Position numbers and translations under genes: made by a program
Shown here: positions 43,224-52,297 of the stretch, piece after piece
Layout: the number at the start of each line of letters is the position of its first letter
Position numbering within the stretch: the first letter of the stretch is position 1
DNA from: Anaerosporobacter mobilis DSM 15930
Lineage (GTDB): Bacteria > Bacillota > Clostridia > Lachnospirales > Lachnospiraceae
Direction: 5' to 3'
Length of the DNA stretch: 64,000 bases
Assembly (NCBI RefSeq): GCF_900142955.1
Contig: NZ_FRCP01000019.1
Location: 95,016-159,015, forward strand
Notes under the pieces: generated by a model
What the model saw: only the letters and a program-made list of their open reading frames with translations
Databases searched by the model: none
Told to the model about the DNA's origin: nothing

Positions 43224-43937
43224 ATGAAAGTAATTGAAGCTATAAATTTGAATAAAACATTCGTTAACGGTAAAGAAGAATCCCACGTACTCAAGGATAT
43301 TAATCTAACGATACAAAAAGGGGAATTCGTCTCCATTATGGGACCTTCCGGAAGTGGTAAATCTACTCTTCTGTACCTTCTTGGAGGCCTAGACAAACCA
43401 ACAGGTGGGTCTGTTATGTTAGAAGATACAAACCTTGGTACCATCAAACACAAAGAAATGAGCAAGCTTAGAAGAAGTAAAATTGGATTCGTATTCCAGT
43501 TTTATAATCTAGTACCTAATTTAACAGTAGAAGATAATATCTTACTCCCTGTTATACTAGATGGGGAAAATCCTAAAAAATACGAAAAGAAGCTCGCTGA
43601 CATCTTAGATACGATTGGCTTGTCTGATAAACGAAAATTAACTCCAAGAGAATTATCAGGTGGTCAACAACAACGTGTTGCTATTGCTAGAGCACTTGTA
43701 TTCGATCCAGATATCATCTTCCTTGATGAACCTATCGGAAATCTTGATTCCAAAACTGGTAAAGAGATTATGCAGCTTTTTCAAAAGATTAATATCAAAT
43801 ACAACAAAACACTCATACAAGTTACTCACTCTTCAAAATCTGCAAAATACGGAACCAGCATTATTCGCTTGGTAGATGGCCAGATTGTTGAACATGTTGA
43901 TGTATGCGATGAGGATGTTGTTACCGTAACCGCATAA
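43224..43937 (+). CDS. ABC transporter ATP-binding protein (MacB/LolD type)
   Basis: A 237-aa ATPase partnering the permease before it. Walker A (GPSGSGKST), Q-loop VFQFYNLVPNLTV, signature LSGGQQQR, Walker B IIFLDEPIGNLD and H-loop VTHSSKSA are intact; the VFQFYNLVPNLT segment is typical of the macrolide/lipoprotein exporter (MacB/LolD/FtsE-like) branch. AAAGGAG lies about 9 nt upstream. A terminator shared with the convergent chemoreceptor gene follows. Confidence 0.95.
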   Translation: MKVIEAINLNKTFVNGKEESHVLKDINLTIQKGEFVSIMGPSGSGKSTLLYLLGGLDKPTGGSVMLEDTNLGTIKHKEMSKLRRSKIGFVFQFYNLVPNLTVEDNILLPVILDGENPKKYEKKLADILDTIGLSDKRKLTPRELSGGQQQRVAIARALVFDPDIIFLDEPIGNLDSKTGKEIMQLFQKINIKYNKTLIQVTHSSKSAKYGTSIIRLVDGQIVEHVDVCDEDVVTVTA

Positions 43938-43944
43938 AGAAAAC

Positions 43945-43997
43945 AGGCAATTTTCAGATGTAGATCCCTACAAAGAGGGCTCCATTGAAAATTGCCT
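43945..43997. terminator. Bidirectional terminator between ABC operon and chemoreceptor
   Basis: AGGCAATTTTCA (43945-43956) pairs with TGAAAATTGCCT (43986-43997), with T-rich flanks on both strands (TTTTATATTT and TGTTTTCTTT). Confidence 0.85.
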
Positions 43998-44004
43998 TTT
44001 ATAT

Positions 44005-45705
44005 TTACCTATGAGTATTTAACTTGAATCGTGCAACCATCTCTCGTAATCCTTCTGCCTGTGCAGTAAGTTCTTCTGAGGCGCCTGCACTTTGTTCTGA
44101 AACTTTAGACTGTCCTTCAATTACTTTAGAAATCTGCTCGATTCCTTTAGAAACTTCATCCAAAGCATTTGCCTGACTACTGGAGGCTTGCGATATTAAA
44201 TCAATATTCTCTCCTAGTTCCTTCGCCTTAGTTACCGTCTTACTTAACAACTTTGCTGTCTTATCAACTTTTGTATTACCTAATTCTACGGCTCTTAATG
44301 AAGCTTCAATGAATATATTAGAATTGTTCGCTGCTGTTGCACTCTCAGCTGCGAGCTTACTAACTTGGTCTGCTACTACCGCAAATCCACGGCCTGCTTC
44401 CCCTGCTCTCGCTGCTTCGATCGAAGCGTTCAATGCCAATAGATTCGTTTGTTCTGCAATGCCTTCAATCGTTTGGATAATCTGAGAGATTTGCTTTGAA
44501 GATTCTGAGATATCATTCATGGCAGAAACAACTGCTTCCATCTGTGCGTTTGAATTATTAAGTTCATCTCTCATAACTCTTGCTAGACGATCCGCATTGC
44601 TTGCGTTATTAGCTGTTCTATCTACTTCATCGAATATATTCTCAATGGTTGCCTGTAATTCTTCAATGGAACTAGCTTGATCAGCAGTGCCCTCCGCTAT
44701 CGCTTGCGCCGTAGATGCAATTTGCTGTGAACCACCTGCTACCAAATCAGCAGAGAGATTGGTTTGTTTCATGAAGGAATTCATATTCGTTAATATATTT
44801 AAAATAGATTCTTTTATTGACTTTAGTTGACCAGCATAATCAGCCGTTAGGGATACTGTTAGGTCTTGATTTGCAATTCCATTCAGTGCGAAACTAACTT
44901 CACTAATCATTTCATTCAGATTCTGCTTCATCTGTACGATTGATCCAACCATCTCTCCAACCTCCGTCTGATCAACCTCCATATCAAACTCTTGTGCAAA
45001 ATCCCCCTTCGAGATATGTTCCATCTGTCTCTTCACTCGAATAATAGGATTAAGTAACTCTTCACTAGAGAAACGAAGGAATTTGCCAACAAGAATAAAT
45101 AACGCGATTAAAACAATGATAACATCTATGTTGGACCAGTAAGCTAAGAATGTAGATCCACTAATTCGAGAATTAAAACGTTTTGCTACTTCATTTGATA
45201 ATTGATCTATACTCGCTTCTAATGCTTTATTAGCGTTCTCATAATCAGAGCTGAAAATCTTATTCATTGCCCCCTCTAAATCACCACTAGCCATTAAAGC
45301 AAATATATCTTTATTCATAGCAAGTAACTGTTGATATGTACTATCTGCTTCTTCTAAAAACTTCTTTTCGTTTCCCTTTAATCCAATAGCTTTCATCTTC
45401 TGAACAGCTAAGTCAACCGTACCATCTGCTTTTACTAACGCATTATATTCTTCCATGTATGTTTCATTTTTGTTTGTAATATAACATCTAGCTTTATACA
45501 TCATCTGTTGTGTAGCCAACTGATATTCTTGAATCGCTGTTAATGAATTGTGTTGATTCCTAAAATTCCTTTGTAGTGCATTACTCTGTAGAACTTGAAG
45601 TACCATAATTATAAGCCCTATTGTAATACAAATCCTAAGTGCTTGTCTCCACTTTCTCATCCTAACAGATTGTTTTACTATTTTTCTACTTTTTTGTGTT
45701 TTCAA
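44005..45705 (-). CDS. Methyl-accepting chemotaxis protein
   Basis: A 566-aa chemoreceptor: basic N-terminus, TM1 about 25-43, four-helix-bundle sensor (about 45-190), TM2 about 191-210, HAMP to about 265, then the signalling coiled coil with the conserved tip NLLALNASIEAARAGEAGRG. Sequence and domain layout parallel the receptor at 37564, so the two are paralogs. The start is a TTG with GGGAGG 7 nt upstream. The upstream gap contains a 19-bp perfect palindrome (45802-45820). Ligand unknown. Confidence 0.94.
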   Translation of the reverse strand: MKTQKSRKIVKQSVRMRKWRQALRICITIGLIIMVLQVLQSNALQRNFRNQHNSLTAIQEYQLATQQMMYKARCYITNKNETYMEEYNALVKADGTVDLAVQKMKAIGLKGNEKKFLEEADSTYQQLLAMNKDIFALMASGDLEGAMNKIFSSDYENANKALEASIDQLSNEVAKRFNSRISGSTFLAYWSNIDVIIVLIALFILVGKFLRFSSEELLNPIIRVKRQMEHISKGDFAQEFDMEVDQTEVGEMVGSIVQMKQNLNEMISEVSFALNGIANQDLTVSLTADYAGQLKSIKESILNILTNMNSFMKQTNLSADLVAGGSQQIASTAQAIAEGTADQASSIEELQATIENIFDEVDRTANNASNADRLARVMRDELNNSNAQMEAVVSAMNDISESSKQISQIIQTIEGIAEQTNLLALNASIEAARAGEAGRGFAVVADQVSKLAAESATAANNSNIFIEASLRAVELGNTKVDKTAKLLSKTVTKAKELGENIDLISQASSSQANALDEVSKGIEQISKVIEGQSKVSEQSAGASEELTAQAEGLREMVARFKLNTHR

Positions 45706-45801
45706 TTGTAAACCTCCCCTGTAATTTTTATCTTACTATTAGGTAATTCCTTGCTTCATTTAAAAACCGAGTTTTTTTTACTTAATTTACTATTTTTCAT
45801 C

Positions 45802-45820
45802 ATATAATGTTACATTATAT
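45802..45820. promoter_or_regulatory. Perfect 19-bp palindrome in the chemoreceptor/GH3 intergenic region
   Basis: ATATAATGTTACATTATAT is an exact palindrome around a central base, about 97 bp before the chemoreceptor start. The gap 45706-46135 is otherwise very AT-rich with only this and the GH3 promoter notable. An operator is possible; chance is not excluded in such AT-rich DNA. Confidence 0.4.
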
Positions 45821-45990
45821 TACATATTCCACAAATTAACAAGCATAACTTTGGTGTATTTTTGTATTTTTTGTAATATTAAGTATTTTTCGATGCTTTT
45901 GTAACCATTTTCATGATAAAACCAATTATAGTATCAATTACATTTATTTGTATATTTAATATATTATTTCCATTATTTTTATTGAATTAA

Positions 45991-46019
45991 TTGACAATTT
46001 CTTTTGTTTTTGTTAATAT
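45991..46019 (+). promoter_or_regulatory. Promoter of the GH3-family gene
   Basis: TTGACA (45991-45996), 17-nt spacer, TAATAT (46014-46019). Transcription would start near 46026, leaving a leader of about 110 nt containing short inverted repeats (CTTG-N6-CAAG near 46081). Confidence 0.7.
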
Positions 46020-46135
46020 TTATTATTATTTAGTATTTTTTGTAACTTCAGTTACTTTCACGTATTACACTTGCAGTGCACTTGTTTTATCAAGTTATAA
46101 GTCTATGAACACAAAATACAATTACACAGAAAGGT

Positions 46136-47851
46136 ATGATTGACATGACAAACTACTTACACAGCCTGTATTTACAAATCATCTCTGAAGGAACTCTCTA
46201 TAAAAAAGAATTTGATGAGATCGCCAAAAATCCTGGTGATTATAACACGAATTTACTCTTGAATCTTTTACACTCAAATGCTTCCACCGAATTTGGTCAA
46301 TTACATAACTTTGCATCTATTACTTCTGTAGAACAATACAAAAACTCCATGCCTATCACTGGCTATGATAATTATGAGCCCTATATCAAGAGAATGATTC
46401 AAGAACAACAAGATAACTTACTGACTAGTTATCCAATTCGTCATTACATGGAATCCTCCGGTACTCAAGGAACGGCTAAATATCTTCCTCTTTCCAATCC
46501 ATCGAAAGAAATTATACATACATTGTCTAAACAACTCTTCTCTAGAATCTATGAGTTAATAGGCGATAACTGGACATATCATAAACTATTATTGTTAATT
46601 GTTCCTGCCGATAAAACACTTAATGAATATGCGGATCGCAACTCACTATCAACAGAACTTTTCATAGGAATCTTCGAAGAAAATATGTCTGATTTCGTTG
46701 TATCACCTATGCTCGCATACGAGAAAGGTAGAATAGTCGATACCCAGTACCTCCATGCTATGTTTGCACTGTTAGATGAAAATATGTGCTCCATCTTCTC
46801 CCCTTTTATGTCATTCATTCTTGAATTCATTCACTATGTCAATAATAACAAAGAAATGCTTATACAAAATATTGAGATGGGTATAATTGATGATTCTATA
46901 AATATCTCAAAAGAGGATTGCGCTACACTATTATCAACTATAAAACCAAACAAAGAAAGAGCAGCTCAGTTAAGGGAAATCTTTGAGGTTTATCCTACTA
47001 GTTGGCCCAAAAAAGTATGGCCAAATCTAGAGCTTATCTTAAGTACTTGCAGCGGTAGCTTTCTTGAATGTACGGATGTTGTCCGTACCTATGTTGGAAA
47101 TGAAGTTAATATCTTGGGCTTAGGATTTGGCTCTAGTGAATGTGTTTTTTCCATGCCAGTGGAATTAAATCAAAACGATGCTGTCCTTCTACCTCATACA
47201 GGTTTCTTTGAGTTCTTACCACTTGGCGAGAATGATTATACTAAGACTTTAACTCTAGACGAAATTGAAATCGGTAAAGATTATGAAATCCTTGTAACGA
47301 CTATATCTGGATTATATCGTTATCAGATGCGTGATGCAGTAACTGTGACTGGTACATATCTTAATACACCTAAGATTCAATTCTCTCATCGAATTGATCA
47401 GACCGTAAATATATTTGGCGAAAAAACTTCTGAACTTTTACTCCGGAAAATTGTTTATGATATGGCATCTGAGAATGGTTTAAGTATTCACAATTTTAGT
47501 GTTTACCCAGATACTACCTCAGCTCCTATGCGATACGTTTTCTTTATTGAGTTCTCCGATGATGCACTTCACATATCAACTAAACAGATGCAAGAGTCAA
47601 TGGAAAAGAAATTAAGAGGTGCAAACTTCCTCTACGACTTATTCGCTAGTTCTGGTAAATTAGCTCCGTTAGAAATACATATATTACAAAAAAATTCTTA
47701 TATCAATTACAAACAGAATTTACTGAATGAAGGTAAAAATATATCACAAATAAAACCTGTACGTATCATATCAAGTGCTAAAATTAAAGATTTCTTTCTT
47801 AAACATGTTGAGCACAAAAATGAAAAGTTGACAGAATTAATTATGAATTAA
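46136..47851 (+). CDS. GH3 auxin-responsive-promoter family adenylating enzyme
   Basis: A 571-aa member of the GH3 superfamily of acyl-adenylating enzymes; plant members join jasmonate, auxin or benzoates to amino acids. The ATP/AMP motif 1 reads ESSGTQGTAKYLPLS (residues 106-120); the second region LGFGSSECVFSMP and the following LPHTGFFEFLP match GH3 motif 2 and the active-site cleft; YRYQMRDAVTVTG matches motif 3, and FGEKTSE begins the C-terminal lobe. Bacterial members are of unknown substrate. Two starts are possible: 46136 or the ATG at 46145, which has the better spacing to AGAAAGG. It has its own promoter and no obvious operon partner. Confidence 0.85.
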   Translation: MIDMTNYLHSLYLQIISEGTLYKKEFDEIAKNPGDYNTNLLLNLLHSNASTEFGQLHNFASITSVEQYKNSMPITGYDNYEPYIKRMIQEQQDNLLTSYPIRHYMESSGTQGTAKYLPLSNPSKEIIHTLSKQLFSRIYELIGDNWTYHKLLLLIVPADKTLNEYADRNSLSTELFIGIFEENMSDFVVSPMLAYEKGRIVDTQYLHAMFALLDENMCSIFSPFMSFILEFIHYVNNNKEMLIQNIEMGIIDDSINISKEDCATLLSTIKPNKERAAQLREIFEVYPTSWPKKVWPNLELILSTCSGSFLECTDVVRTYVGNEVNILGLGFGSSECVFSMPVELNQNDAVLLPHTGFFEFLPLGENDYTKTLTLDEIEIGKDYEILVTTISGLYRYQMRDAVTVTGTYLNTPKIQFSHRIDQTVNIFGEKTSELLLRKIVYDMASENGLSIHNFSVYPDTTSAPMRYVFFIEFSDDALHISTKQMQESMEKKLRGANFLYDLFASSGKLAPLEIHILQKNSYINYKQNLLNEGKNISQIKPVRIISSAKIKDFFLKHVEHKNEKLTELIMN

Positions 47852-47929
47852 CTAAGCTATTAGAAGACTGTTCGCGACTTAAAGCATGCACGTGTTAAAA
47901 CAACTAATTCTATGCTATACATATCACGT

Positions 47930-48017
47930 AAAAAAGACAAACTTACTGGTTTTAAGCAGATTAACGGATATGATAACCCGTTCTACAAACATAAACCATT
48001 GAAAGATTGTCTTTTTT
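47930..48017 (+). terminator. Elaborate hairpin structure after the GH3 gene, probable terminator
   Basis: Outer arms AAAAAAGACAA (47930-47940) and TTGTCTTTTTT (48007-48017) pair perfectly and enclose two further pairings, GGTTT/AAACC and AACGG/CCGTT. The shape is a three-way fold ending in a U tract, more complex than usual for a terminator. Confidence 0.55.
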
Positions 48018-48085
48018 ATGTTGCTTTTTATTATATTATATACTTTACTAAGCTTTTTCCCTTATATCATAATTCTTTCATATCC

Positions 48086-48133
48086 TGATTGTATCATCAT
48101 ACTTTCATACCTTGATTGTATCATCATACTTTC
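48086..48133. repeat. Tandem repeat, 27-bp period
   Basis: TGATTGTATCATCATACTTTC, split across 48086-48106 and repeated at 48113-48133, with a degenerate third copy just upstream (from about 48064). It lies between convergent gene ends, so a regulatory role is unlikely. Confidence 0.75.
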
Positions 48134-48147
48134 GTGTCTAGCTTCTA

Positions 48148-49182
48148 TTACAATGCTTTAATATCTTGAATTAATTTCTCAACGTTTTCTTTCTTCGTAG
48201 CCCAACTCGTACAAAAACGTACGACACTTTTGTTCTCGCCAACCTTACACCAGAAAGTAAATGAATAACTCTTTGCTAATACTTCTAATTGCTCATCCGG
48301 AATGATTGGAAATTGTTGATTTGTAGTTGAATCATACATAAATTCGTATCCTTTATCCTCGAATGCCTTACGAATCTTAAGTGCTAAATCCACTGCATGC
48401 TTGGATATATCAAAGTATAAGTTTTCTTCAAATAAGGTTCCGAACTGAATACCAAGAAGCCTTCCTTTTGCCAATAATCCACCTTTTTGTTTTATGCTAT
48501 ATCGGAAGTCATTTTTTAAGTACTTATTCTTAATAACTACAGCTTCTCCGAATAATGCTCCTACTTTCGTACCTCCTATATAGAACACATCACAATAATC
48601 GGTGATATCCTTTAGCGTAACATCGTTTTGTGGTGAAGTTAATCCATAACCAAGCCTTGCACCATCTAAGAATAGAGACAAACCATGTTCTTCACATGCC
48701 TCTCTAATTGCGTTAAGTTCTTCCTTCGAGTAGATTGTACCCGTCTCTGTTGGGAAAGAGATGTAAACCATTGCCGGCTGAACGAAATGTTCTCTCGAAA
48801 CGTCTTCTCTATGATCAATACACACCTTAGTTATCTGTTTCGCACTGATCTTACCATCTGTACTTGGTATCGTTAATACTTTATGTCCTGTTGCTTCTAT
48901 TGCACCCGTCTCATGGCCACTTATATGCCCACTATCTGCTGCGATTACTCCCTGATATGGACGTAGCATACTAGATATAACTGTTAGGTTTGTTTGGGTT
49001 CCCCCTACTAAAAAATGTACATCAATGTCATCATGTTCGCATCTTTCTTTGATATATTCTCTTGCCTTCTCACAATAAGAATCCACTCCATATCCTGGAG
49101 TTTGATCCTCATTGGTATCTATTAGTCGTTGCATAATCAAAGGATGTGCACCCTCTGCATAATCGCATTCAAATCGTATCAT
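48148..49182 (-). CDS. L-threonine aldolase family (beta-eliminating lyase)
   Basis: A PLP enzyme of 344 aa that splits threonine or allo-threonine to glycine and acetaldehyde. Fold-type I features: FECDYAEGAHPLIMQRL start, DGARLGYGL and the Schiff-base Lys in FYIGGTKVGALFGEAVV. The YGVDSYCEKA segment is typical of the low-specificity group. The longest frame begins 20 codons upstream; the ATG at 49182 has AAGGAG 9 nt before it and starts where the family does. A related beta-eliminating lyase function is possible. Confidence 0.85.
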   Translation of the reverse strand: MIRFECDYAEGAHPLIMQRLIDTNEDQTPGYGVDSYCEKAREYIKERCEHDDIDVHFLVGGTQTNLTVISSMLRPYQGVIAADSGHISGHETGAIEATGHKVLTIPSTDGKISAKQITKVCIDHREDVSREHFVQPAMVYISFPTETGTIYSKEELNAIREACEEHGLSLFLDGARLGYGLTSPQNDVTLKDITDYCDVFYIGGTKVGALFGEAVVIKNKYLKNDFRYSIKQKGGLLAKGRLLGIQFGTLFEENLYFDISKHAVDLALKIRKAFEDKGYEFMYDSTTNQQFPIIPDEQLEVLAKSYSFTFWCKVGENKSVVRFCTSWATKKENVEKLIQDIKAL

Positions 49183-49353
49183 TCGTCTGTCTCCTTCTAT
49201 ATGTTCTACAAATATCATACTCCTTTTTGCTACATCAAACAATAGAAAATCTTATCCTCTTATCGTATTCTTTCTACATAAATAATTCATGTTTTTGTTT
49301 ACCTTCCTAGTATAAATCATATTTATAAACATTACACTAATCTTAGAAAGCAT

Positions 49354-49396
49354 AAAAATCAGTACCACCTTACGTTAATAAGGAGTACTGATTTTT
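49354..49396. terminator. Terminator after the Big2-domain gene
   Basis: AAAAATCAGTAC pairs with GTACTGATTTTT, with inner CTTA/TAAG; symmetrical flanks allow use on either strand. It lies about 85 nt after the stop at 49480. Confidence 0.75.
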
Positions 49397-49479
49397 AATG
49401 CACTATGATTCCAGCGTCAAACGTTTGATTATTCTATTTCATATAAATGACAATGAATTATTATTCATATACTTATTGA

Positions 49480-50259
49480 CTATTTTACAACTGCAATTGT
49501 TTTCATAATCATATCGAATGTAGCTTGCATGTCTAATGAAGTAACCGTATCATCGTACATGTATGTAACTTCAATGGAATGCTCATTAACGTACATATCA
49601 TAAGCAATATAGGTGAGTCCTTCACTCTTGAAGGTAATATATATTCCATCACCAAGAGTAGTCTTTACATCTTCCTTTTTGTAATCTGTTATTCCAGGAG
49701 TATTTGCAACAACCTCTAATTGACTATTCACCATTTCAGCCCATAGTTCATCTGTTATTTGCTGACCTTCCAGATTATTGTTTGTCACAAGAACAGCTTC
49801 ATGCTCGTTGTCCTTTAAACTAAGTCCCATCATACTTACTGTGTCTTGTGTTTGGCTTTCATATACTACGTTGCTTGGAACTGTGAAAGTTATATTATCT
49901 AATGTACAAGTTTGATTATCAGCTTTCTTAGCAGTTACTGTTACTTTGCAAGTATATTTTTTACCATTTGACTTTGCTGTTATGGTAACTGTACCTGCAG
50001 CTTTGGCAGTAACTTTACCACTCTTACTTACTGTTGCAACGGACTTCTTACTTGATGACCAAGTAACGGACTTCTTAGTTCCAGTTAATTTTAATTGCTT
50101 CGTCTGTCCAACCTTTAATGATACTTTGGTTTGAGATAATTTCACAGTAGCTGCACTTGCAACTGTTGTTGTATTCATTGAAGGTAATGCAGCTGGTGCA
50201 GATACTCCCATTGCAAAAGCTAACGCTAATGCCATAACCTTTGTTCTTAATTTTTTCAT
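49480..50259 (-). CDS. Exported Ig-like (Big2) domain protein
   Basis: A 259-aa secreted protein. A signal peptide (about 1-36, ending ASA-ATV) is followed by one bacterial Ig-like domain of group 2 (about 37-110: VSLKVGQTKQLKLTGTKKSVTWSSS, VTAKAAGTVTITA). The remaining 145 residues are a soluble alpha/beta domain I do not recognise. There is no sortase motif or other anchor. Lys/Thr-rich composition of the Big2 domain is common in Lachnospiraceae surface proteins that bind wall or carbohydrate; function unknown. GAGGAG precedes the ATG. Confidence 0.85.
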   Translation of the reverse strand: MKKLRTKVMALALAFAMGVSAPAALPSMNTTTVASAATVKLSQTKVSLKVGQTKQLKLTGTKKSVTWSSSKKSVATVSKSGKVTAKAAGTVTITAKSNGKKYTCKVTVTAKKADNQTCTLDNITFTVPSNVVYESQTQDTVSMMGLSLKDNEHEAVLVTNNNLEGQQITDELWAEMVNSQLEVVANTPGITDYKKEDVKTTLGDGIYITFKSEGLTYIAYDMYVNEHSIEVTYMYDDTVTSLDMQATFDMIMKTIAVVK

Positions 50260-50407
50260 GTAATCTCCTCACCTTTCTTTACTAAATAACTTAAACTGAT
50301 TGAATACGTTATTTTGTTATTTTATTCACGTACTCTTTCATTATAATACTAGTTGTTACATTTTACCATGCGAATTTTATTAATATTGGATTAAAATTAG
50401 ATTGCCT

Positions 50408-52057
50408 TTATTTTTCATGTTGTTCAAAAATCTCTTTCACCTTATGATACGCTAACTTTTCTCTACGATAACAATCTACAACGCCCTTATTATTCTGTGT
50501 TTTAGGCCTCACGTTTGCCCATTCCGTATCTACTCTACAATCGCAAAACTGCCAGATAATTACACCACTGAACCTCGAACTATGAAAAATACCTTCTAGT
50601 TGCTGCGTTAACAATTCCTCCTGCCTTTCTTCAGACCACTTTGCATGTGTTCTATCTCGGAAACCATAAATAGCACCTGCACCGACCTCACTGACTAACA
50701 TAGGCTTACCAGCTCCCCCTTGCGATTCAGCCCATCTAACCGCATCTACCAAGAATTCTTCCGTTGTTTTATCTGTATACCAGCCTGGATACATATTTAA
50801 TGAAACAATGTCCACCAGATTAAAACATACTTCCTGATCATAATTACACGCTGCGTAAGTCACTGGTCTGACATTATCTAGAGATTTCATGTATTCAATT
50901 AATTCTTTATAGCATTGTCGTCCAAATTCAGTATAATCACAAGATTCATTCAAAAGTCCCCATACAAATATAGAAGGATGATTATAGTGGTTCTCTATCA
51001 TCTCATATATAGATAGTTTTTCTTGTTCCATAAAAAGCGGGTGCCGCATCGCTTCCTCCGGAAGACTTCTCGCGTGAGCTTCCTCCCATACTAGTATCCC
51101 ATTCTCATCACATAAATCCAGAAAACGTTCATCGTTAGGATAATGACTAGTTCGTATACAATTCGCTCCCATATTCTTAATTAATTCTATATCAAGATAC
51201 ATAGCTTGTAATGGAACCGCACACCCATAGTCCGCATAATCTTCATGACGGTTAAATCCCTTTATGATAATTTTCTCCCCATTTAATAATATATCTTGTC
51301 CTTCTATGCTAACTTCTTTAAATCCAATCCGATCTATGTAATCATCTATTACCTTTCCAGCCATAATAATGGTTGCATTCAGCATATATAGTTTGGGATT
51401 TTTCGGTCCGTATGCTTCAGCGGTTGGAAACTCTTGTTCAAAAACAATCTCCTTCTCTTCTTCTGATTGTAATAAGACCTCTTTCTGCAGTATTTGTCCC
51501 GCCAATTCCACCTCAACTGTAGTAACTTGGGATTGTTTCGTTAGATTAACTACGGCTGCCTTAATATTGCCACACCATTTTTGCTCCTTCTTATATGGCA
51601 AAAAATGAATTTGTCTAATATACACTGCATCCAACTTTTCCACAACCACTGGTCTGGTAATACCACCATATGAATAGTAGTCATTCGGTCTGTTTAAGGA
51701 AGCTTCCTCATGAAAGGAATTATCGATTTGTACCTGTAATTCATGACTTCCACTTTCTTGTTCCTTTAATATATAATCAAATGAACCATACGCTCCATAA
51801 TGTTTCCCTATTAGTTTACCATCCAGACTAACTAGGGCAGTATGGCTCACTCCAGAGAATTCAATCCGAATATTCCCTTTTGCCTCAAATTCTGTTTTCA
51901 ACATGGCTTTTCCCTTATAGGATATTAACTTAGGATTCGTTTCGATACAACAGGGAACTGGGATTCTATCCACATCTACTCCCTCTATATTAAGATCCCA
52001 CATTTCTGCTAACGGTATACTTTTTCTCACTCTGTGTTGTGTAAATATTCTTGCCAT
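50408..52057 (-). CDS. Glycoside hydrolase family 2 (beta-glucuronidase/beta-galactosidase type)
   Basis: Cytoplasmic exo-glycosidase of 549 aa without signal peptide. Order: sugar-binding jelly roll (about 1-140), Ig-like sandwich (145-250), TIM barrel (about 255-545). Acid/base Glu371 lies in WGLLNES and nucleophile Glu457 in LVSEVGAGA; GFNRHEDY is the usual loop at the barrel start. The length and a C-terminal QNNKGVVD, reminiscent of the N-x-K motif that holds the uronate in beta-glucuronidases, favour glucuronidase over galactosidase, but this is uncertain. GGGAGG lies 8 nt before the ATG. It diverges from an AraC regulator that probably controls it. Confidence 0.87.
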   Translation of the reverse strand: MARIFTQHRVRKSIPLAEMWDLNIEGVDVDRIPVPCCIETNPKLISYKGKAMLKTEFEAKGNIRIEFSGVSHTALVSLDGKLIGKHYGAYGSFDYILKEQESGSHELQVQIDNSFHEEASLNRPNDYYSYGGITRPVVVEKLDAVYIRQIHFLPYKKEQKWCGNIKAAVVNLTKQSQVTTVEVELAGQILQKEVLLQSEEEKEIVFEQEFPTAEAYGPKNPKLYMLNATIIMAGKVIDDYIDRIGFKEVSIEGQDILLNGEKIIIKGFNRHEDYADYGCAVPLQAMYLDIELIKNMGANCIRTSHYPNDERFLDLCDENGILVWEEAHARSLPEEAMRHPLFMEQEKLSIYEMIENHYNHPSIFVWGLLNESCDYTEFGRQCYKELIEYMKSLDNVRPVTYAACNYDQEVCFNLVDIVSLNMYPGWYTDKTTEEFLVDAVRWAESQGGAGKPMLVSEVGAGAIYGFRDRTHAKWSEERQEELLTQQLEGIFHSSRFSGVIIWQFCDCRVDTEWANVRPKTQNNKGVVDCYRREKLAYHKVKEIFEQHEK

Positions 52058-52297
52058 TGTGTTACCTCCCGATTACTATTCTTTCATGTTTTTACTGTAG
52101 TATTATTTTACTTATTAAGCATGATTAATGAAATGCTCAAAAGTATAATATGATGTCATAAAGTACTGTATTTCTTACATAGAACTGATATAATTGAAAT
52201 AATAGGCAACCTTAAAACACAGTATGTTGTCAACATGGAAAAAAGTAGTTCGCAATTACCTAAATTGAAATAAACAAAAAGGGAGAATGTTTCTTAT

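Noticed and set aside
48086..48133. Possible CRISPR from the 27-bp repeats
   Set aside because: Only two full copies, directly tandem, without unique spacers and without cas genes.
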